DNA of 64,000 bases from Galaxea fascicularis. Taxonomy: Eukaryota > Cnidaria > Anthozoa > Scleractinia > Euphylliidae. Below are positions 23,001 through 35,300 of this stretch, one piece after another (within the stretch, counting starts at the first letter, position 1; each line of letters opens with the position of its first letter). A model generated the notes under the pieces. It saw only the letters and a program-made list of their open reading frames with translations. It was not told where the DNA came from and searched no databases. The position numbers and the translations under genes are program-made. The DNA lies in NCBI GenBank assembly GCA_948470475.1, contig OX419345.1, positions 6,339,090 to 6,403,089 of the forward strand. Direction: 5' to 3'.

Positions 23001-23618
23001 GAGGGATTCGGGGAGTAGGATCCATTGGCAAGTATAAATTTATATCTATAAGTGGAAAGGAAGAAGGTTGTAACTCGAGTTTCACTCACTAAGGGATCCT
23101 CAGACTAAAGGTTCTGCCCGAGCAGATTTTGTCCCGCACCTTACAAACGACTTGTCGACGACATATAAACAACAGACAAACAACAGACTGACCGACAACG
23201 ACACACGTACAGACATTAGTCTAACGAAAGACGGATCGAAACGCACCAATCACTGCGTACAGCAGACAAACAACAGACCGACTAATTTTACTAACAATAC
23301 ACGTACACACATTAGACTAACAAAAGACGGATCGAAACGCACCAATCACTGTTTACAGTCTTCACAGCCAATGACAACTAGGCTTCACTGACGGTCAACC
23401 AATAACATCACGACTTCGTTGACCAATCACATCCACGACCAGAGTAACTATACCATCTACTGACGTCAAACAAATCACTTGACTCTGATGATGACTTCCG
23501 CACATCTTATCGAAACGTCAGTCAATGTCACCACAAACACTCACCCGGACGATCGTACTCCACTTCGTTATGAAATGCTTTCTTCTTTTTAATTTCAGGT
23601 GGCGAAGATGACGAATAA
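19930..23618 (+). CDS. 14-3-3 protein A, divergent, 4 exons
   Basis: Complete gene; joined exons 19930-20002, 20993-21293, 22605-22945 and 23599-23618 encode 244 aa. 14-3-3 proteins are dimeric adaptors that bind phospho-Ser/Thr motifs of kinases, channels and apoptosis regulators. Seen: dimerisation N-terminus with [11 protein letters not shown] (17-27), [17 protein letters not shown] (44-60), KGDYYRYL (126-133), [14 protein letters not shown] near 171-184, [11 protein letters not shown], and a short acidic tail GGEDDE. Ligand-binding Lys53, Arg60, Arg131, Tyr132 and Asn near 176 are kept. It is divergent: [11 protein letters not shown] in helix 1 where ELVYQAKLAEQ is usual, FDGAVGDLD in place of FDDAIAELD, and ILQLL in place of IMQLL. 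Intron phases 1, 2, 1 match those of 14-3-3 gene B. Confidence 0.94.
20993..21293 (+). CDS. 14-3-3 A exon 2
   Basis: Acceptor ATCTCACTTTAG|AT and donor AAGAT|GTAAGT, phases 1 in and 2 out. It covers the conserved [17 protein letters not shown] block to SKVFFHKM. Its length of 301 nt is identical to that of exon 2 of gene B. Confidence 0.95.
21520..22470 (+). repeat. Degenerate GTCTGTCTTAGAGAGGTGT repeat tract
   Basis: This intron stretch is built largely of diverged copies of units such as TGTCTGTCTTAGAGAGGTG, TCAGAGAGTTGTGTCTG and GTCTTAAAGTGG, irregularly spaced. A short (AT)n lies near 22203-22220. It looks like an old minisatellite. Confidence 0.55.
22605..22945 (+). CDS. 14-3-3 A exon 3
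   Basis: Acceptor TATAACTAG|G and donor GAAG|GTAAGG, phases 2 in and 1 out. It encodes [12 protein letters not shown] through [18 protein letters not shown]. The equivalent of exons 3a and 3b of gene B. Confidence 0.95.
23173..23358 (+). repeat. Tandem duplication upstream of hammerhead motif
   Basis: Two diverged units of about 100 bp share ACAACAGAC near the start and AAAGACGGATCGAAACGC then ACCAATCACTG near the end. They lie in the last intron of 14-3-3 A, just before the motif at 23479-23528, and probably belong to the same retroelement end. Confidence 0.6.
23479..23528 (+). ncRNA. Hammerhead-ribozyme-like motif (Penelope-type)
   Basis: Stem I TTGACT / AGTCAA is perfect (6 bp). The core is CTGATGA ... 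GAAA, and stem III is the tiny ACGT palindrome with C at the cleavage position. Stem II (between CTGATGA and GAAA) pairs poorly, so this copy may be inactive. It lies in the 14-3-3 A intron upstream of its last exon, on the sense strand. Confidence 0.55.
23599..23618 (+). CDS. 14-3-3 A exon 4 (acidic tail, stop)
   Basis: Acceptor TTTTTAATTTCAG|GT completes a Gly codon. It then encodes GEDDE and TAA at 23616-23618. A tiny last exon for the acidic tail is also found in gene B. Confidence 0.85.
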
Positions 23619-23949
23619 AGACTGGTTATCAAATTAACATGATTCGTTGTTAGAACGGCGTAATTTAAAAGCATAGGTAATCATACGAGCCTCGATTTAA
23701 TTAAGGTTATTTTCGACTATAGTACACAACAAAATTAAAGCAACGGCTTCATTTTGTTGGATAGCCTATGTAAAAACCAATCTGTACTTCAAGGAGAGTT
23801 TGTTTAACTTGAATTGGTCTGCAGTTAGGCATTTGGTATTACTCGAGACTAAACGTCTCTACGAAAAAACTATCAGGCAACACTGTTGTCTCTTTATGGG
23901 TTAGAAATTCTGAACAATTGGAGCTTCGGCAATATAGCAAAATATTCTC

Positions 23950-23955
23950 AATAAA
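23950..23955 (+). promoter_or_regulatory. Candidate poly(A) signal of 14-3-3 A
   Basis: AATAAA lies 332 bases past the stop. A weaker ATTAAA lies at 23734-23739. Which one is used cannot be told from sequence alone. Confidence 0.4.
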
Positions 23956-25103
23956 AGTGCCCACACAGGTTTGTCACTGCTTTATAGTACCTTGCCTGAT
24001 CATCTTTACTGTGAAAACCGTGTACACTTTGATTTGATTTTGACATTTTCAGTTGTGCAGCAACCAATCAGAAGCGACATGAAACCACAAACTAATTGCT
24101 GTTACGGTTTGGAGTTTAGTTTTCACGCGCGTGACTGGGTTTTTACTGGACACGAAATAACATTCCATAAATATTCCTAGCGTTCACGATTTTTTGGATT
24201 TTCTCAGTAAGACAGCAAACATGAATAGATATCTTTTTTGTTCAAAACAACACAAAACTACAATATCAATATGCTATTTTACTAATAATCAGTTCCGGGT
24301 GAATTGTGAGTAGCTCCATTCCTTTGTAGGGGCAAACGGTCAAAATTAAAATTTCAAATTACACCCTAAAATGGCGGTTTGCCCCAATAAAGGACTGGAA
24401 CTACCCACGACCCACTTCGAAAATTATGAGCAAAAATCGGTGTATTCAACGTTTCTGATAACAAGACTGCGGATCGATTAAGGCAAAATCTTGGTTTTAC
24501 TTCATGACGCTCATTTAACAGTTGGCCATGGTTTAGATTGAAAAAGAACTGAATTTGTGATGAAAACAACAGTAATCAGTACAAGCACGACAATTTAACC
24601 TCATGGTTCTTTCGTTATTGAGGAGTCACCATCACCATTTTTTATCCACAATTTTTCAATAATTATTTACGAAATGTAAAAGTAGACGACTCTTTGGACA
24701 CGTTTCGAGAGAATCGTTTTGCGAGCAACGGAGCAACTGAAATTTTTTACACGCGCATAGAGAATGATGGGAGGAGAATTAGGACACGTGATCTCTCGGG
24801 GTCATTGAACATTTTCAAAATCGATGAAATTTAAACTATACTAAAATAAATTACTACAAGCTTACGTGGAAACCCACATAAATTACCGGTGTACTGGCTT
24901 GTGCGGATATTTTCGATCGTTGTCTTATTAAAAAACCGCGCAACGGCCACCTTTTCCCAAATAGTTTGGGTAAACATCAATGCATTCGGGAGTGCTGTAA
25001 TTATTATTGTTCGGAAAACCCGAACAAATATGCAAAACGTATACCTGCTAGCTTTTAGTTCTTACTGAAAGGCATGAGATTTCTGTTCTGACTTCCAAGA
25101 TTA

Positions 25104-25316
25104 GGGACCTTTAGATCTGAGTACGAGTACGAGATCGAGTACGAGTACAACTTTTCAAATCCTGTCCGCGTGCTTTAGATGATCACTGGTGAGATCAGTC
25201 CTGTTTCTACTGGTAAATAACAAGGAAGAGTGAGGATTCAGGGGAGATGACGGGTTTGAAATTAGAAATTCGTACTCGTACTCGATCTCGTACTCGTACT
25301 CAAATCGAAAGGTCCC
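25104..25316. mobile_element. MITE with GAGTAC palindromic arms, TA target site
   Basis: 213 bp flanked by TA. The left arm starts GGGACCTTTAGATCTGAG and runs into GAGTACGAGTACGAGATCG; the right arm is its inverse. The simple-repeat arms make an acidic-looking EYEYEIEYEYE open frame on the minus strand that is not a gene. Confidence 0.8.
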
Positions 25317-27150
25317 TATTGTCGATGACGACACAACCATATCCGAAGATTTCTGAAGACGTCCGAATAATTCCGAAGTGCTCAGCAAAATGATTACGCT
25401 CCATAAGTACCCAGTAACTTTCCTTCAAAAATCAGAGATTTCGGGGAAATTTCCAGGGCAAAAAATCAGAGATTTCGTCATTTACTCATTTTACGTGGAC
25501 GTCGTTTCTCGTAGTGGTTTGAGTTTACATCTTTTTGGTCTGTAGGCATGAGTTGGCGTGAGAGCGAACTTTTCAACCAACCAGGCGAACGCTGGGGACG
25601 AGGCACTTGAAACTAGCGCGTTCTTTGAGTGGCCACGTGACCTTACTGTTTTTCCCATCAATACCTTGCCGCCCGCAAAGATGGCGGACATCGCGAAGAA
25701 GGGCTATTAGAGCAAATGGCACATATGTCGGAAACACATAGATCGTGTTCGGCAACTTTCAGAGTTTTGAGCAACTTTTTGTGCTGCAAGCAACTTAAAG
25801 CAACTTTTGCCTCCCAGAGCAACTTTTGAGCGACAAATGAAGCAAATGAGCCATCAGAGGAATAAACACAAAAAAATTACTAATATTATGCAGTTGTTTT
25901 GGTTGATACTTCAAATTCTGAAGGCATATAACTGGTTGTATTAACTCAGTAAATTAAATATCGCCCACTAGCAACACACCAAATTACAGCGGTTGTCCAT
26001 TGAGAACTGTATCCGCCATATTGCTATTGCGGAAAAAAGATTATCCATGACATGGTGGAAGCGCAGTTCGCATCAACAATTCTGCAAGTTGTTTTAAGAT
26101 GTTATGCATAGAATAACATAGCTCACTTTGGCAAGCAAGTTTTTAGTTCTGGTAGTATCTTCTCCGATTTTGTGGCAACTTTTGCGCAAGTTTTGACTCT
26201 TTTTCCGAGCACTCCAGTCTCTAATGAAATTTTAGTTCACCATTTACCCAGACCGTGAACTGACCGCACACCAGCTTCCCCATGTAAATGGTAAACAGGC
26301 AATATTTCCATTCTTCGATCCGTTTTGTACACATTTGACTATCACCCAGTCGGGGGCTATTGTGTTTAAATAGTTACGTAACAGAGGCCGAGGGAAATAT
26401 CTACAATTTTCGCTTCACTGCCGCTTAAACATGACTCAACTGAGATTAAACTTATTTTACCTAAATTTAATTTTTACCCACAACATGACAGCTTAAATCA
26501 TAGAGCATCACTGTTAAATGATGCATAAATTATAGCAAACTCGCGGAATATTCTACACAAAAACGAAAACGAGTAAGCCCGTGAACATACGTAAATGAAC
26601 TAACCTCACTCTGCTGTTGAACTTTCGGTAACCTCAGACACAGCTGTGAAGTGCTTCGTCGCTCCCTTGTCATATTGAAGGCATAACCAATTTCCCCAGC
26701 CCGGCATACTATTCAGCCCGTTTTCACGTTTCATTCACCGAAAGCCAGTCCAAGGTACTTACCCAAAGCCGGACACGAAGGAAACAATTCGCTTGTCCTC
26801 ATGCATAAGAACTAGTCCTTATGAAACTCGCTATCGGCGGCCATATTTGTTTATCCTGACATAGCACGTGCACAGGAGCCTGAGTTCGAGGGTAAAGGAT
26901 GTAGTTCTTTTGTCTGATTGGTTGCGTTGCTCCCATGGGAGATCACGTGATGTGTTACGGGTCTTCCACTACCGGCTACCACAGGTAGCCCACACAACTT
27001 GGGTCCAAAGGTATTCTTTCACTCTGCGGCTTCTCAAAGGGAAGCCGAAAATTATGTAGCATTGAAATGAAACAGCGCAATACAAACTGCAGATTGTTTC
27101 GCTAAATTATTCAGTGCTTGAATTTTTCAGTCCGTTAAAAACAGAAAATA

Positions 27151-27514
27151 GGGGGCTTAGCAACCACGACGACGACGACGGCGACGAAAACATTATTTAA
27201 AAATATAATTGGTCGTTTTTGCAACCATTTCGATTTATTTTCGATTTCCAATTTGTTCAACGTTCAAAATGCTGGCGAGCTGTCCAGGGTCTAAATTACT
27301 GTGACTGGTGTTAGAGCGAAGAAAACGAAAGAAAAACTTGCCGCCATGCGCTCACGTTCTCTAGGAAACCTAACATTTAGTCATTTCATGTAGTTTTGTA
27401 AAAGCCGGAAAAGACATGTACAAAACTGTAAACGCACTTGCAGAGCGATTGTTTCTGTTCATTGAGCCTATTGTTTTGTGGCGTTTTCGTTGCCGTCGTC
27501 GTTGCTTAAACTCC
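27151..27514. mobile_element. MITE with GACGACGACG arms
   Basis: The left end GGGGGCTTAGCAACCACGAC runs on into GACGACGACGG. The right end is GCCGTCGTCGTTGCTTAAAC followed by TCC. The inverted ends are about 40 bp. The target duplication is not certain. Confidence 0.6.
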
Positions 27515-27516
27515 TT

Positions 27517-27699
27517 ATCACACGAGCAGTTCTCACAAAGAGTTTTGAGGGAAAGTCACAAATCAGTTTAAAATCGTGGGACAACTCACTTTGGTCCCTG
27601 CGAAAAGATATTTTGACAAAACGGAAGTTCACACGATGGGACTTGTACCCGCGACTTGTTACAGCGACTAATCGCTGGGACAAGTCCCCTCGTGTGTGC
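27517..27699. mobile_element. Possible MITE with CACACGAG ends
   Basis: ATCACACGAGCAG at left and GTCCCCTCGTGTGTG at right are inverted. The interior carries GTGGGACAACTC and GGGACTTGTACC related segments. It is adjacent to the preceding element. Confidence 0.4.
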
Positions 27700-27859
27700 C
27701 GACCTTGAAGTATAACAGGCCTATTTCTGCTTCGCTTATAAGAAAAAATTATCAAAAGCAAGTTCTTCTGAGCTTCTTCTCAATTCCTTAGTTTTTTTTT
27801 GTGGAATCTTGACGAAATTCGTTTTTTTTTTTCATTTGGTCGGTTTCATGATCGTAATA

Positions 27860-28029
27860 GGCCATTTCCGAGTTCATGTCTGCCTCCCCTTCAAAGCGAG
27901 TCTAAGTGCGAAGTTTTTGTGATGGTAATTAGTTCTACTTTACATATGAATGAAAACTAATTTTCATAACAAAAACTTCGCACTTAGACTCGCTTTGAAG
28001 AGGAGGCAGACATGAACTCGGAAATGGCC
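27860..28029. mobile_element. Foldback MITE family A, copy 3
   Basis: About 170 bp, TA-flanked, same ends as copies 1 and 2. The centre is inverted relative to them (GTTCTACTTTACATATG on the plus strand), so it inserted in the opposite orientation. Confidence 0.88.
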
Positions 28030-28751
28030 TATTTTGGTTGCACAGTTAGCCTGCGAACAAGTTAGAATTTCTGATACGCGGAATCATAGTCGAATAGCAG
28101 AATATACGCCAAGTGTTTTCACTGGTCAGCGGATTTGCAAAATGTTGAAAATTGAAGGACCTACAACTCGGAAATGGCATATACCCATTTTATAAGTTAA
28201 AAAAATGACAGCCATGTGCTCTCAATGCAAATGCTTCCTTTATTAAGACCGTTTCCCGAAAAAGTTCAGTTCCTCAAGAACATACCATTCCCTGATTCTT
28301 ACAAAATTCCAACGCAATAACGAACTGTTGTAAGACCGCCAAGTTTTGGCACCATTGTTAATGGCAACAAAACAAGTTGATACCGTGTGTTCCTATTTCA
28401 TTCAAAGCGAGTCCTCTTGCAGAGTTGTTCATGTGCATTTGAGCATGAGTTTTATTTGTATATCACTTACAGCTAATTTCGTAGTTGCAAAAAGTATACA
28501 CCGAGCATCGCTAATAAAGAGGCTGAAACAAACTCAGAAATGGCTCATTTTGTAGCCTTTGACTTTGATCATTTTAATTCTCTGATGGAAAAACATACAC
28601 CTTACACAACGCTTTAGCCAAGCTACTGACACCAGAACCTCTGCGGATCAATCAGAAATAGCATACAAAAAACAGCGTAGAACTTAAGAATTTCAAAGGA
28701 ACCGGGTAAAGACTTGACAATCCATAACGTTTGCGTTCCACGATGGTGTAG

Positions 28752-28956
28752 TAGCCTGTTCCAGGCTCTCAGATGGTACAGGCGCGCGAACGAGACGAAT
28801 CTAGCAAAGAGAAGTGAGCAGAGCCTGGGGGTAGCGGGCGTACTGCCGCCCGTCCCAAGCCCCCCCCCCCCCCTGCATTTTTCGAAGGTTTACTTTCGCC
28901 TCGCTCTGCCGCTATTACCGCGCCCCGTTTATTATCTGAACGCCTGGAACAGTCTA
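28752..28956. mobile_element. MITE with 9-bp target duplication (Mutator-like)
   Basis: 205 bp with ends TAGCCTGTTCCAGGC and GCCTGGAACAGTCTA. It is flanked by exact ATGGTGTAG copies at 28743-28751 and 28957-28965. Nine-base duplications are characteristic of Mutator-type transposases. Right-end fragments of the family lie near 57149-57190 and 57276-57316. Confidence 0.85.
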
Positions 28957-29268
28957 ATGGTGTAGCAAGTCTTGCCATTAAGCCACTGAAAACCTTGTGC
29001 AATAGGCATTACCTACGGGTACTACGTAGAACTATCAACATCAGAGTGGGCTACTCTCAACCGAATGTTTGGTTGGCATATTTGATGAGAGCGCGTTGAC
29101 AGAAGCCCCACAGTCCTTCAAGGAAACAGTAGTAATAAGGGAATGCCTGTTTCGTGCTCCATCAATGCAAGAAAGTTTACAATATTATAGCGGAGTAACA
29201 AGTCTCCCAAAGAAGATATTTCTTAGATTATTTATGGTATACAATGATAGTTACAAATTGCAACGAGC

Positions 29269-29324
29269 TTAAGAACCATCTTGATCCTCTACATCTTGGA
29301 CATCAATATCCCCACCCTCTGCAT
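29269..29324 (-). CDS. YWHAE-like: 14-3-3 B exon 4b (acidic tail, stop)
   Basis: Acceptor TTTTTTGTTCCAG|AT. It encodes [17 protein letters not shown] and TAA at 29269. The in-frame phase 1 fits exon 3b, and also 3a if 4a were skipped. Confidence 0.83.
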
Positions 29325-32300
29325 CTGGAACAAAAAAAAGTAGAGGAAGATAGCAAAATGTTTCTCTTGCTTGCGTGCCTACCGCGATCCGTAAGAGGGC
29401 AGCTAATCATTCCAACTGCAATCTCACCATCATGATACTTTATTTGTTATGCCAGGTTTAAATAACGCAGTCAATAGGGTTGATGTGAACCTACAAAGTC
29501 CACATCGACTGAAGTCTGAAATACAATTTGATTTTGTTGAAGCAGAGGCCATTAAGTTTCAAAAGTAACAGCACAACTCAAGCCTACTTGCACTCAGTGG
29601 TCAGAATTCCTCTAAAGTGGGTTGAAGCCAACAGGTTTAATGAATTTATTAATCTGGGTTGAGATGCTCGAAGCATGGTTAGAGCTAACCCCAGTTAAAT
29701 GCCATGACAACCTATAGGTTTTAATACAAGTTAACCAATGGTTTGTGCTAACCATGCTTCGAACATCTCGGCCCAGGAGTTTGTTTTTTCTTTGCAACCC
29801 CATGCCCTTGGAAAACTGCTCCAGGGGAGTAGGGTTGGCGAAGTGATGAGAGCGCTCGCCTTCCACCAATGTGTGGGCTGAGTTTGTTGGTTCTCTTCTC
29901 TGCTCTGAGAGTTTTTTTCTCCGGTTTTCCCCTCTCTCCAAAAACCAACATTTAATTTGATTGGTTTGATTTGAGAATTGTAAAGAATTAAGAATCGTTA
30001 ACCCTAATGCATTTTAGAATTTAGAAGACATGGAGGTACGAGAATAACCAAAACCAGCTTTAAGAGAAACCTTTCATGCCTCATGAAACTCTCTCAACAA
30101 GTACCATGAGAAGTCGACAACAGCAACAAGACTAATGCATGTTTTAACTGACTCACCAACACCTTGCCCATCTGAAGTCCACAATGTCAAGTTATCTCTG
30201 AGAAGCTGCATAATCAGTGTGCTGTCCTTGTAGCTATCTTCTTTTAAATCATCGAGCTCTGCAATAGCATCATCAAATGCTTTCTTGGCCAGCTGACATG
30301 CGCGCTGAGGTGAATTGAGGATTTCGTAATAAAACACAGAAAAATTCAGGGCCAAGCCAAGTCGTATAGCATGAGTAGCAGCCAAATCTCCCTCAGCATA
30401 CTCAGAGGCCATTTTGTATGCGGCCAGAGATTCCTCTGCTGCATCTTTTCTCTCCTCCTCTGTGCTAAATTCAGCCCGATATCGGCAGTAATCTCCTTTC
30501 CTAAGAGCATAAAAAAAAGTATTAGCAAGTACACTTCCACTGGTCATCTGGGCATAAGAGTCAGATTATTCACTTATAATCAGAATATGCATATGCCTTC
30601 TGTGAAAGTGTCAAAGGTTTTGCGCATGCATTAAGATGCACAGCTGCAAATTATACAACACACATCCCAAATGGTGTTTACACCATTGTTTTTGGCCAGT
30701 TTCCATTCGAAAACTCACTCACAAACCACCCCTCAGATGTTGATGCTTAGCTTTTGAGCTTTACTGGAAACTACTAAAAAGACAATGTTTCTTTTATCTC
30801 GTGGAGCAGGGCCATTACTAGCATGAGGCAAGACGAGGCCATGTCTTACAACCTTGAGAGTAATGCACCAGTCAATGCAAATCCCCACTCCCCACAACCT
30901 GGGCAATGCAGGGACATAAGCAGGGACAAAGACAAATGTTAGCCACTCGTAAGTGTCCCGGTATGCAGGGTCTTGGATAACATTTGTTTCTTTGTCATTT
31001 GAACTGTGGAATTTCTTTGCAGGATTGGAGTATAGAGCTGTCCCCTGCAAGAGACTGGGACAAAACTAAAATTCCATAAAAAAAATTGAACAAGACATGA
31101 GTAATTTGAAGTCTTTTCAGTATCCTTTCTTCTTGTAATTGATGATGTATGACTCAATTAGCGAATACTTTCTCTGGTTGGCGGGGACAAGGAACAACAG
31201 TGGCATGAAATCATTGCTCTGGGGGCAGGAACATTTTCTCAGTTTCTCTGTACCTCATGCCTAAGTCCCGCCTTTTCCCGGGTTGGAGTAGGCGGGGGTT
31301 TACAGGACCGGTGCATAATGAAGTTTAGAGATAAACAATACCTACTAAACACACTCACACCCTCTTGCAATTTTCTTGACCTCAAAATTAATATGAACTG
31401 ATATTTTCAAGGAACAAGGAACACTGATGTTAGTTCAATTACAACATCCCACAATGAATTGAGGAGAAATATGATACACATCAATTTTGATCACTTAGGA
31501 ACACAGTTGCTTACAGCCATATGAACTCAGGTGGAACCAGGCAATCGCAGGGTCTTCTGCCCCTTTCCCCATTTCTTGACCTTCCAGGGAAGTTGCACAT
31601 AGTGTGCTTCGACCTGAAAACTACTTGAGCATGGAAACCACTCTCCAGGGACACTACACAAAGTAAGGCATGCCAAAATGGCCAGATACTTTCTTGAAAT
31701 ATATAAAACTTGTGCAGTATATAAATATAACTTGATGCAAATATGACAACTTCTTATCGATTTTATATAAGAAATACCAACAATAGAGTCCAGGCCTCCT
31801 GCTAGTGACACTTCACAATGAGAGTGTCATCTTATCTCACCCAACAGAAATGGAAAGACCATCTTACCAACAATGTTGCCATGTTTGACCCTTTCATTCA
31901 AAGAACTGAAGATTATGCCAAGGATTTCATACAGGTCTTTTTGTCAGACACTGGAATTGCAGCGATGACAATGCAAGAGGTTCAGGACTTTCAAGCCTTC
32001 GGCTTCGGCAGATAACAAACTTTGGCCTTGATAATTATCGCTATCATGCTCAACCTCATCCAATAATTGTTAAATGTCACTTGCAGGACATCTGGAATTT
32101 ATTGTTGGTATTGATTTTGAATCATGAAATTGTTAAGTTGTATATAAATGCAGCACTAACTACTATACAACTATGAACAAGTTTCATTATCTACAAAAAG
32201 TTAATTTATATAAAACTTTAAAACAAGTTAAATAAAACTTGTCATACAGGTTTCATTTCTAACGCAAGTTTATACATTTTGGGATATGGTTCTATAGTGG

Positions 32301-35300
32301 AGCCCCCAGTAAGATGGCACCCATAGCTATGTAAGGGTGCTATGTAAGCATACGAGTTATGTACAACTAATAAAAAAAATATGGCATCCCAACTGAAACA
32401 GCTGGTAAATAAGGGTTTGATGCAAATCACCAAAAGGCATGGCTGAATGCTACTTATTTCCTATGCAGTTACCTGTTAACGTTACGCTGGTAATTGTCAC
32501 GTTTTATTTTGCAACATCACTACGACCCCTCCAAAGAAACTTCTATTATACCCCAAGCAGCACACCATACATTGAGGCACAACAGTAAGCAGAGGGAAGA
32601 GACCATGATAATTATAGTAAAAGCTTCTTGTACAAGTTATCAGTATTGCGCTTGTGTATGAGTTGTGGGAAAGAAAGTGTTCATTCAATTTTCTGCAGAT
32701 CATGGTCTGTTACTCCAAAATAGACCAAAACGGTTCCCATGTCTTCACATTGTTCCCAGGGCAGGAATAAACCCCTGAATTATGAGTATTTGTAGTTTTT
32801 ACAATCAATATGGTACAATTTGAAGCCAACAAGGCACTCAAATCCTACATACTCAAAATAATGTCTGCAGCACAGTAATTCAATGAAGTTGTGTTCTTTA
32901 TTTTTGAAATACTTCCATACAGTGTTACCCTTCACTTTAATCTCACATAGGGGAGGTGTGAAAGAAGAACTAAGCACATGCTTATTACAGGCAAGAAAAA
33001 AAATATTACATAGTCCAGAAATATAGAACAAGAAAGCAGTGAAGAATAACAATTTACACTTTTGTGGATTTTTGACCAAGAGCCACAGCACCTAAAATCC
33101 AGTTCAAATGTACCACCACTTTACTTGAACCAAACAAGTAAAACATATCTGCTGTCATGAAGCCCTTTGGAAACTCTAATTTCATTCGCCCCACATGGCA
33201 CAAAGCTCTATTGTTTCACGGATAGGGTTTTGTTTGTTTACAGTGTGTTTGTTTTCTCAACCAATCTTGAGAGACGTTCCGAAAGCTTCGTGCCAGCCCA
33301 AAAATGTGATCACACAGTTAAGTGATATAGAACAAAGAATCAATGGAGGCTAATGGTTCACATTTTTGTAGCTGTTTGACCGAACTTCACTTAAAGACAG
33401 AAAAAGAAGCAGGGCTTGTTATAAGAACTGAAAACTTTCATAACTCTATCCTATTTTATGATACAACTAAAAAAACACCTGATTGTACATCAAGTCAACA
33501 CTAAATAACATAAATCATATCAATCTCTACGCAGTTTTCTGAAAAGCTAGCACGAAACAATAATTTACATTGCTCATGTCAAGCCAAAGATTCTGACAGT
33601 GAAAATGCCATTAATGTGGAAAACATAATATTCATTGTCTGCTCAAAAACCACCAACACTTGTTATCTAATCTATGCGTACAGCAAATCAATGTCACTGG
33701 ATAACCTCTTGCTTAACAGATATTTTGCTCATCCTTTAAGACCCTTTGTCTTCTACATCCTGATCTTCCATATCATCTGAAAAACAACCGATCAATAGCA
33801 CGAACAGTTAACATTATAAGGCAAGCCGGACCTCGTTTCAAAATGTTCTCCCTGACCACCCAAGGGCTGGCTGAGCTTTTCAGTTGTGTCTTCATTCCCA
33901 GACTTTAAATAAATAAATAAATAAATAAATACTTAATTGACCACTCCCCTAGAGGGGCTTTTCAGGGACAATGAAACAAATAATACAAATGAACACAACA
34001 GAGTTAAGAATCCCAACTGGCGGGAGGCAGACCAGTTGGCTATTTACAAGGATGAACGAGGAGTTGATCCAGGCACGAACCCAGAACAACACCAGCTAGT
34101 GGCCAGAGCGGGATTTGAACCCGGGCCACCGCATTGAAATCCAGCGCCCTAAACCACTCGGCCATCCTGCCTCCACTTTACATGTCTACACCCAGTATAT
34201 GATTCAAAAATTGGCCATCCCTGACATCCAACAACTGTGGATGCACAAGGTTTTAAATTAGCTTTGATCTGGGCATTAAATTACTAATCACTTGTGCTGG
34301 ACACAATGAAACAAATTCCATACTGGTCACTGGGTACATGTATGTTATTCCAGGAATAACACCAAATACTCTGAAATAATTTTCAAGGAAATGTATGGCA
34401 GATTGAAGGGAGAATTGCTAATCAGATCTTGGGAGTCAAAGGGGTAAGACAACACAGAAAAGGTTACTAGGGTCAGGTTGTCCTGCAGGTATTTGTCGGG
34501 ATGACACGCTTTCTTGAATTACGTTTTCGAAAAGGAAACATCAAAATCTGGCCCAGGAATCCTTGAACATGAAATATATACTTGTAATATTTAACAATTT
34601 GTACTTTTGGGTGTCCGCAGTGTGTGCTCTTCCATACCTGTTTTTGTGTTTAACATATATAGCCAAAAATGGCAAAAATACACTACATCTGCAGCAAATA
34701 AATGACTTAGACCTTCCAAATAAACTTCATTTTAAACTGGAAGTAAACCAAACATTCTCAATCCTAAAATGCAGTTACTAGATAATAACTATTTGCATGT
34801 CAAATTTCAACCAACAGATTTACATCAACCAGTGATGCAGTGCTTACCCCCAACACAGTTCTTAATTTGTAGACAAAACAAGCCACAAGAACCCTGCTGT
34901 TAATTTTTTTTTGGAGAGGGAGAGGGGAGGGGGCAGTTGGTTGTGTTTTGGGACTAAAAGGAATCCAAATGCATATTGATCTTTTATTGCTTAGAAGTCC
35001 TCCATGTCCTCTTTGTTGGCATGCAAGGTGCCATTGTACCATTTGTGCAATCCTAAGAAGTATGTTTAACAGTCCCTATTACCCTGAAACTGCCTAATGA
35101 CAGAACAGTGCTGGACATTAACAGCAGTCCACTAGCCCAGGACCATTAAACTTTGGTTTAGGCTAGTAAAATGTGAGAAACACTAATCACTATGATACTT
35201 GAAATAGAAGAGGGTGCAGAGATCGTACTTAAGACCAGAAATTCAACTGGTTTTGAGTTGTAAGTTGATCCCGAAAAACAAATTTTAAAAAAAATTCTGA

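Larger units (their letters stand above)
23619..29268. other. Intergenic between the two 14-3-3 genes
   Basis: The tail-to-tail interval between convergent 14-3-3 genes. It holds MITEs at 25104-25316, 27151-27514, 27517-27699, 27860-28029 and 28752-28956. A palindrome-like GGGGCAAACGG...TTTGCCCC stretch lies near 24313-24410. No coding exon is recognised. Confidence 0.55.

Noticed and set aside
25155..25388. Small protein with EYEYEIEYEYE repeat
   Set aside because: It is the translation of the GAGTAC arms of a TA-flanked MITE.
28769..29002. 77-aa open frame on the minus strand
   Set aside because: It lies almost entirely inside the Mutator-like MITE.
29269..30547. Separate second 14-3-3 gene for exons 3b/4b
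   Set aside because: No exon 1 or 2 exists between 30.5 and 33.7 kb, and phase fits exon 2 of gene B. The alternative is not excluded without transcripts.
34101..34175. tRNA gene on the minus strand
   Set aside because: A and B boxes are clear, but the anticodon arm and acceptor stem do not fold. The body and ATTTATTT tail show a tRNA-derived SINE.
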